NCBI GenBank assembly: GCA_003956705.1
Contig: QZCP01000357.1
Coordinates: forward strand, 186,001 to 250,000
Source: Brevipalpus yothersi
Taxonomy: Eukaryota > Arthropoda > Arachnida > Trombidiformes > Tenuipalpidae
Reading direction: 5' to 3'
DNA length: 64,000 nucleotides
Positions within the stretch are counted from its first letter, which is position 1, and every line of letters begins with the position of its first letter. The position numbers and the translations under genes were made by a program. This document shows positions 38,171 through 64,000 of the stretch, one piece after another. The notes under the pieces are model-generated. The model was not told where the DNA came from and ran no database searches. It saw only the letters and a list, made by a program, of their open reading frames with translations.

Positions 38171-40306
38171 TCAGCAGTGTTGGGAATGATATTGACGATG
38201 ATTTGACCAGTCTTCCATTTGACACTCTCTACTACAATATTGCGCATTGATGCAGCAAAAGAAAAAAGCTTGATTTGTACAGCCAGCACACCAAGCTACT
38301 TTCTTGAGGGCAGCTGTATCTTGCTGTAATTTTGTTTCCCAGATTTTTTTGTTCTCTTCCAATCTCTTTAGATATTCTTGCTCCAGTTCCGCGTCTCTGG
38401 TGATTTGAATACGACTCTGGGAGGGTTTATTGTCAATCTGGAAGATAGCTCGTAGATCATTCATCAAATTAGCGTAGAAGAGGCGTCTCGCATAGTCTTC
38501 ATCTTGCTCCATAGAGCTGGTCTCGGTCACAGAATAGTTGTGTTCCTGCAAAACTCTTTCTCTCCGGTTGTCCAGCTCAATGAATTCATCGACCACGCCG
38601 TTGAACATTGGATCTTTCGGGTCAAAAGGTTCAGCATCCAAGCCATCATTGCTATCAGACTGAAATAGATCATCTTCGTTGAGCGATTCGTTGAAGAAGT
38701 CGTGGCCGAGGGATCCGAAGAAGGATCCATCTGATACATAGCATGATGGACTCGAATTATTTGAGGTCGCGGATTGAGAGCTTCCGCTCTCAGAAGGTTT
38801 AGGAGAGGGATTTCCCCATTTCACAGTTACACCGTCATCTCGACTAGAAACAAATTAGAAATGAATTTATTAATAAATGGCCTAAGACGATCAATAAAAT
38901 GAGGATACTTACCCATCGACCGGCTGTTCTCTGTGGACAATTTCTTTCAAGCGTTGAGATATATTGGGGACTGTTAAGCTGTCTCCAATATCAAATTTTT
39001 TTCTCACACACTCAAGACGCACTTGACAATTAGCTCCTAAAAGTGCTTTTCTCTTCAGATCTTCATAACCTCGATCTATGATTCTACTATCCTCATCACT
39101 TGAATCTTCAATGGTCATTGGGTCGATCATGTGTATTCCTTTGCCAGGCTGCCAAGGGGCTTTGAAAATTTTCGACAAACGTATCTTGTTTGGGAAATGG
39201 ACCATTAATTTTCTAACATGAGCCTTGAGCTCTTCAATAGCAGAATCGAAATCTCGTAGCTCTGCTTTGGGAACTTTACTTCTGAGCTCTATATCATAAT
39301 CCTCAAAGTAATCATGAGGATCTCTAGCCAAGTAGAGTGATTTGAGATCCAAAATACCTCTGTAAAAGAGAATTTGATAACAATTAAAAGCAGATAAAGA
39401 GAGCAGATTAGAGATAATTGAGCAAACCTTTGATGTGAACCACCGAAGAAAAAGAGATGAGCAGTTTTCCTCCTTGGATTATAACTAAGTAATTTTGCCG
39501 GCCACAAGGGATGAGCTTGATTGGGAAAAATAGCGATTTTGAAAGTTTAATTCTATCTTATAAATGATATGGGGGTCAATAAACTTACCTTTCACTTGAG
39601 CTAATACTATTGCATGTCCCCATGGACAGGGATAAATAAACCATCTCTTGTGTTTATAAAAGTTTTTTATACAATAAGGACACTCATCAGCGAGCCTTAA
39701 TTCATTAGAGATGTTTTTGATATAATTCGAAACAGTTTTGATCTCCTCTTGGACTATTTTTCCCTTTGGACTTGTTTTGAGAATATGATAGGCTACCCTA
39801 AAATCAGCAATCAACTCTTCAGGACATCGATAATGATCATTGTCCAGTCTCTTTTGAATATCAGGTAAATTGAATGGCTTGAATTCATGGCTCAATTTAT
39901 GGTTGAAAAACGAATGGTCAGCTAGTAACAATCTTGGAACCTGATACAAATCAACAATTTATCAACACAATTTCCAATCGAACAGAATCAATTCAAAATA
40001 AACAATAAAAAACGAATAACTTACAGATTTAACAGATCGAATTAAATCAGAAAAAAGATCGTTAATCTCTCTTCTCTCCAAAGGCTGAAAGGCAACACCA
40101 CTTTCCCATCTATCAATTGAACTTTGTAACTGGACACATGATGGACACTTATTTAAGGATGTGTTCACATTGGAAACAATTCCTTTTTTACCAACTTTAA
40201 TCAAACACTTTCGACAATAGCTTCTCCAACAATTGAGACACTTGATGTCGACAATCTTGAGGTGACATTGATGACAGAACGGATCTTGGGGAACATTAAG
40301 AAACAT
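38171..40306 (-). CDS. ZMYND11-like protein with PHD, bromo, ZnF, PWWP and MYND
   Basis: Exons in transcript order are 40306-40025, 39940-39589, 39515-39428, 39359-38913 and 38843-38171. Phases join, giving 613 residues. Start is the ATG at 40306; the frame extends upstream only to a GTG. Order: PHD-like finger (CHQC, CLNC, YCRKC, CPSC; the usual His is Cys), bromo-like region, zinc finger (CPYC...CPWGH), PWWP (HPLWPAKLLSY...LFFFGGSHQR), post-PWWP helices, acidic Ser-rich linker, coiled coil and a C-terminal MYND finger (WCAGC...CC...YCSRECQMEDW). This is the ZMYND11/BS69 order. That family binds H3.3K36me3 via PWWP and partner proteins via MYND. The boundary after the PHD exon and the intron inside PWWP are at the same places as in the array genes, but there is an extra intron before the PWWP. 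Confidence 0.87.
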
Positions 40307-40995
40307 TATAAACCAAACTAAGAACGATTTCCAATAATCCACCACTAATCACAGACAATTAAATCACTAATTTAATGATTGATAAATGTTTACACAAATA
40401 GTAAGAGATTCGTAAAAGCTTTCGTTTACTTGTCCAAACTTGTACAAGTGCTCACAATAAACTGAAAGACAAGTGAAACAAAGTCCTTACATAAAACCCG
40501 CGAACGAAACAATTGGAATAGTGTTCACGAAAAAAAAGTAGCTTATTTTGTGTTTTCACTCAAATGATACAAAACAGAATGTAAGAGAATGTAAAAGAAA
40601 TGTAAAAAAATGCGTGAGAAGTCATAATGTGTCCATAAATTGACTGCGCCACAGGCGGAATTATAATCCTAATGGTGATTAGTGTGAGTGTGTGAGTTGA
40701 ACCAGAGAGAGAAACACTTTTTCAAGTTGAGAAGAAAAAAATTGTTCTTAGTCATTTCAAGGTATTTTCATTGATGTTACTTTCAATTGGACACACTTGA
40801 AGTCAAGGATAACCCATAGGCATGAGAGGAGAGTAAAGAGAAGAGAGGTCACTCGGAAGAGAGAGAGAGAGAGAACAATTTTAGTACATCAACCTTCTTG
40901 TTGATCAACATAAACTTTATTAAAACTGTATGTATGAGTCAATTGACTTTTCAACTTACACATATCTGCTAATGATTATCAGTCAAGTAAAACCC

Positions 40996-41049
<54 letters not shown>

Positions 41050-41552
41050 TTTGAAAAATTTAGAGCCACTAATGATGGAATGTTCTTCTTTATCTAGGTT
41101 TCTCTTGGATTTTAATCCCTTTTCCAATAACCAAGCTATTAGTTGGAGATGATGAATTTTTGGCAAACTTTTTGACTAAAACAAGTAATATTTGTTGACC
41201 ATTTGAATCATTGTTTCAGAAGAAATTTTTCCACTCTCATTTATTACATTTTTGAGTTTCAAGGAAATCGCTGATGATTTTGACCTCCTCATACAGTAGT
41301 CAATCACTCAAGTTTTATACAGATAGAAGCAATTTGGAAATCAATTCCGATGATAATAAAAAAAAATAATTATAATGCGCAAACATTCAATTCATAACGA
41401 TTTGATTTTTATTTTCAAGAAAATACTTTGAAGCTTAAATTCTAAAACGGCCAACTACATTTTTTTCCAATTCACAGGGACCAGAAAGAGCATAGAGTGT
41501 AGAAGAGGAAGAAACAGGAAAATAAGTATTCAAGGAAATAGGAGATTTCATT
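40307..41552. other. Intergenic stretch between the MYND gene and the RhoGEF
   Basis: Holds the probable promoter of the MYND-bearing gene (minus) and the 3' UTR of the RhoGEF. No exon seen. Contains a GA tract. Confidence 0.5.
41000..41047. repeat. (GA)n microsatellite
   Basis: About 48 bases of GA dinucleotide in intergenic DNA. Confidence 0.95.
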
Positions 41553-61991
<20,439 letters not shown>

Positions 61992-63607
61992 CTTGAAAAT
62001 GTTATAAATAGACGTTTGGTTTGCATAAGAAATTGCAAAATGAGGCAAAAGATGCAAAAAAGGTGTAAATTTTCTCTCTCTCTCTCTCTCAACCAAAGAG
62101 AATGTGAATAGGATAAGTTCACATTCAAGATAGACAGAGCTTATATTCAAACAAAAGGGTTCACGCGTCATAAGTATATCACTGTCAATTATGTATATTT
62201 TTTACTTCACATTTTTACTTTCTCCATCAAGTGGAAAACGAATTCCAGCAACCTCTAAGTTAAACAACTGTTATATACGAAAACTCAGACGTATTTATCT
62301 CTCTTCTGTAATAGAAAGTAGAATAATCATATTCTTCTTGGAATACATTCACACAGACACATTATGCACCTCGAGTTTTGTTCTAAATCAAATTCTAATA
62401 ATTACAACTTTACATGAGAATAATCCACACATACACACACCAATAAGATAAATATTTCCATGGAAAAAAGTATGATGAGAGACTCTCGCGCTTGAAATGG
62501 GTTCATAGGAGTTCAATATTTTTTATATTACCCCCTCTTCGTGGAACTTTATTCCTCACTACTTTTTCATGGAGATGGAAAAATTTTCATCCACTTGCAT
62601 GGAGAAACTGTCAAACGCACAATTTTTTTTTATTTTCTTTACTCTCTCTCTCTCTCTCTCTCAACATACTTCCAGGCATCACTTAAGGCGAAAAAATGTT
62701 GAGATTAGTGCACTTGATCTGATGTGTGGGTGAATGTTGTGTATATGAAAGTGAAAAAAGAATGAAAAAAATCAAGGCCAATGATTTTGATTTTGTATGT
62801 ATGTGTGTGCACAAGCAAGTCTATATATACACACAAATATATTCGCTTAGCATGCATCCAGGCGCAAGCACATGCAAGCATTCCAAGCATAGCCCATGCA
62901 TTGTGTGTGTGTGTTATCTTTGAATTTATATACACATGTATCATGAAACATTTTTCAGGGTCCACTCAGGTAAGAAAGATTCAATTTTGCATGCAATGTG
63001 AAAATTCATGCTGAACAGGGAATGGCTGCCTCCTACATTGATCGCCATTCCATACTATGGGTACTTGTGTACTGGGTGAACGTAGTTATGATTGAGAAAT
63101 TCTCAAATTTTTTTCCCATGAGTCTCTTTCTCTATTCTAGAAATAGTCTGAAGAAGGAATGATTCGAAGGAACCCTCAATCTTAGGTCTAGCCTAGGAAA
63201 AATCTTACATTAGGAATCGATTCACTGCTCTCAGTGAACTGAGTAACAAAGTTGATTTGCAAATGAAAATGAAGGAGAAATCAAGTGAATCTAACACTAT
63301 TTCTATTGTAATTCTAGTAGTGCAAATTAAATTATATATCTGAATGATTTGATGATAATCAAGAATAAGTGTTTCTCATGTGCTATTCTTGGGTGACTCA
63401 AGAAGAAGGTGAAATAGAGACACTTTTGATAGACTGAATCAATCAACTAGACTTGTCAATATAGTGTGAAAGAGACGGAAAGTGGACATCAATAGACAAA
63501 GTGTGGGAAAGACAATAGAGAACATTATAGTATCGAAAAAGAGAGAGAGAGAGAGAAAAATAGAAAGAATAATAGAAATAGAATCGAGGCAGAGAATAAA
63601 TACAAAC
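61992..63607. other. Upstream region or intron of the RhoGEF gene
   Basis: No supported exon. Short CT tracts lie at 62073-62090 and 62642-62662, and TG/CA-rich stretches occur at 62790-62940. Confidence 0.45.
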
Positions 63608-63685
63608 CAATAGATTTGGTAGGAATAACCACACCAGATGAGTCGATAAGAAGGCGAATTCGATTAGAATTTGTGAGTGTTCGTC
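63608..63685 (-). CDS. Possible upstream exon, perhaps of the RhoGEF
   Basis: On the minus strand, CCATAG precedes an open 78-base stretch reading RTLTNSNRIRLLIDSS and GVVIPTKS, then a weak donor (gtttgt). The sequence looks coding. Its end phase in this frame does not join directly to the first accepted RhoGEF exon (61991, phase 0), so an intervening exon, another donor or a different gene is needed. Confidence 0.3.
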
Positions 63686-64000
63686 CTATGGAGTGGTCAA
63701 AAAGTATGATGCACTAGATTTAGTACTTTGTTGGTCAATCAATGAGCATTCTATTTATATATACATGTGTGAATATGCATTTATATATATGTATGTGTGT
63801 TTAAATCTAATTCTAATGGAGGAACAAAGAATTACACAAGAATCATCATGAAAAATGAGCTCCCAAATTGAATCAAAAGTAAATTCGGAAACAATGTCGA
63901 TGAAATTTTCTAGATGAACTGGTCACACACACACCCATAGACACACATTCAATGGCAGTCCATGTTATGATGATGATCAATCAAATAATAGCAACCAAGC

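Noticed and set aside
40307..40345. Upstream extension of the MYND gene start
   Set aside because: The extension begins with GTG, which is not a normal eukaryotic start; the ATG at 40306 gives a short leader like that of the array genes.

Overview
This is a eukaryotic nuclear window. Genes carry GT-AG introns with gtaagt/gtgagt donors, several introns are short, the DNA is AT-rich, and there are many long (GA)n/(CT)n microsatellites. The protein families (DEG/ENaC channel, ZMYND11-type chromatin reader, ARHGEF18/AKAP13-type RhoGEF, 14-cysteine secreted protein) point to a metazoan, probably an arthropod and possibly a mite or other chelicerate. The lineage is inference. No bacterial, viral or transposon genes were recognised. 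All exon models were built by hand from splice sites and reading phase.

Layout. (1) 1-9 kb: a five-exon gene for a secreted 14-cysteine protein (+), a three-exon gene for a secreted low-complexity protein (+), and an intronless DEG/ENaC-family channel (-). (2) 9.6-37.5 kb: six head-to-tail plus-strand genes with the same four-exon structure, each encoding PHD finger - degenerate bromodomain - zinc finger - PWWP, the N-terminal architecture of ZMYND11/BS69. They lack the C-terminal MYND finger. Instead they have a long disordered tail, zero, one or three WW domains, and a short C-terminal CxRC-helix motif. Truncated copies, an orphan WW fragment and orphan copies of the 5' flanks lie between them. 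(3) 38.2-40.3 kb, convergent with the array: a single gene with PHD-bromo-ZnF-PWWP-MYND, the conventional ZMYND11 order, which probably resembles the ancestor of the array. (4) 41.5 kb to at least 62 kb (-): a large gene for a Rho guanine-nucleotide exchange factor (DH-PH, coiled coils, proline-rich tail) of at least 15 coding exons whose reading phases all join. Its 5' end probably lies beyond the window. A plus-strand secreted Pro/Tyr-rich protein gene sits entirely inside one of its introns.

The most interesting content is the array: a lineage-specific expansion of ZMYND11-like chromatin readers that swapped MYND for WW domains and a CxRC-helix tail. Genes 1 and 5 form one related pair and genes 2 and 4 another. 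Gene 2 is a mosaic, gene 4-like in its N-terminal two thirds and gene 1/5-like in its C-terminus, which indicates continuing unequal exchange or gene conversion. By family knowledge these would be nuclear histone-tail readers. Loss of the MYND partner-binding module and gain of WW modules suggests rewired partners; this is inference.
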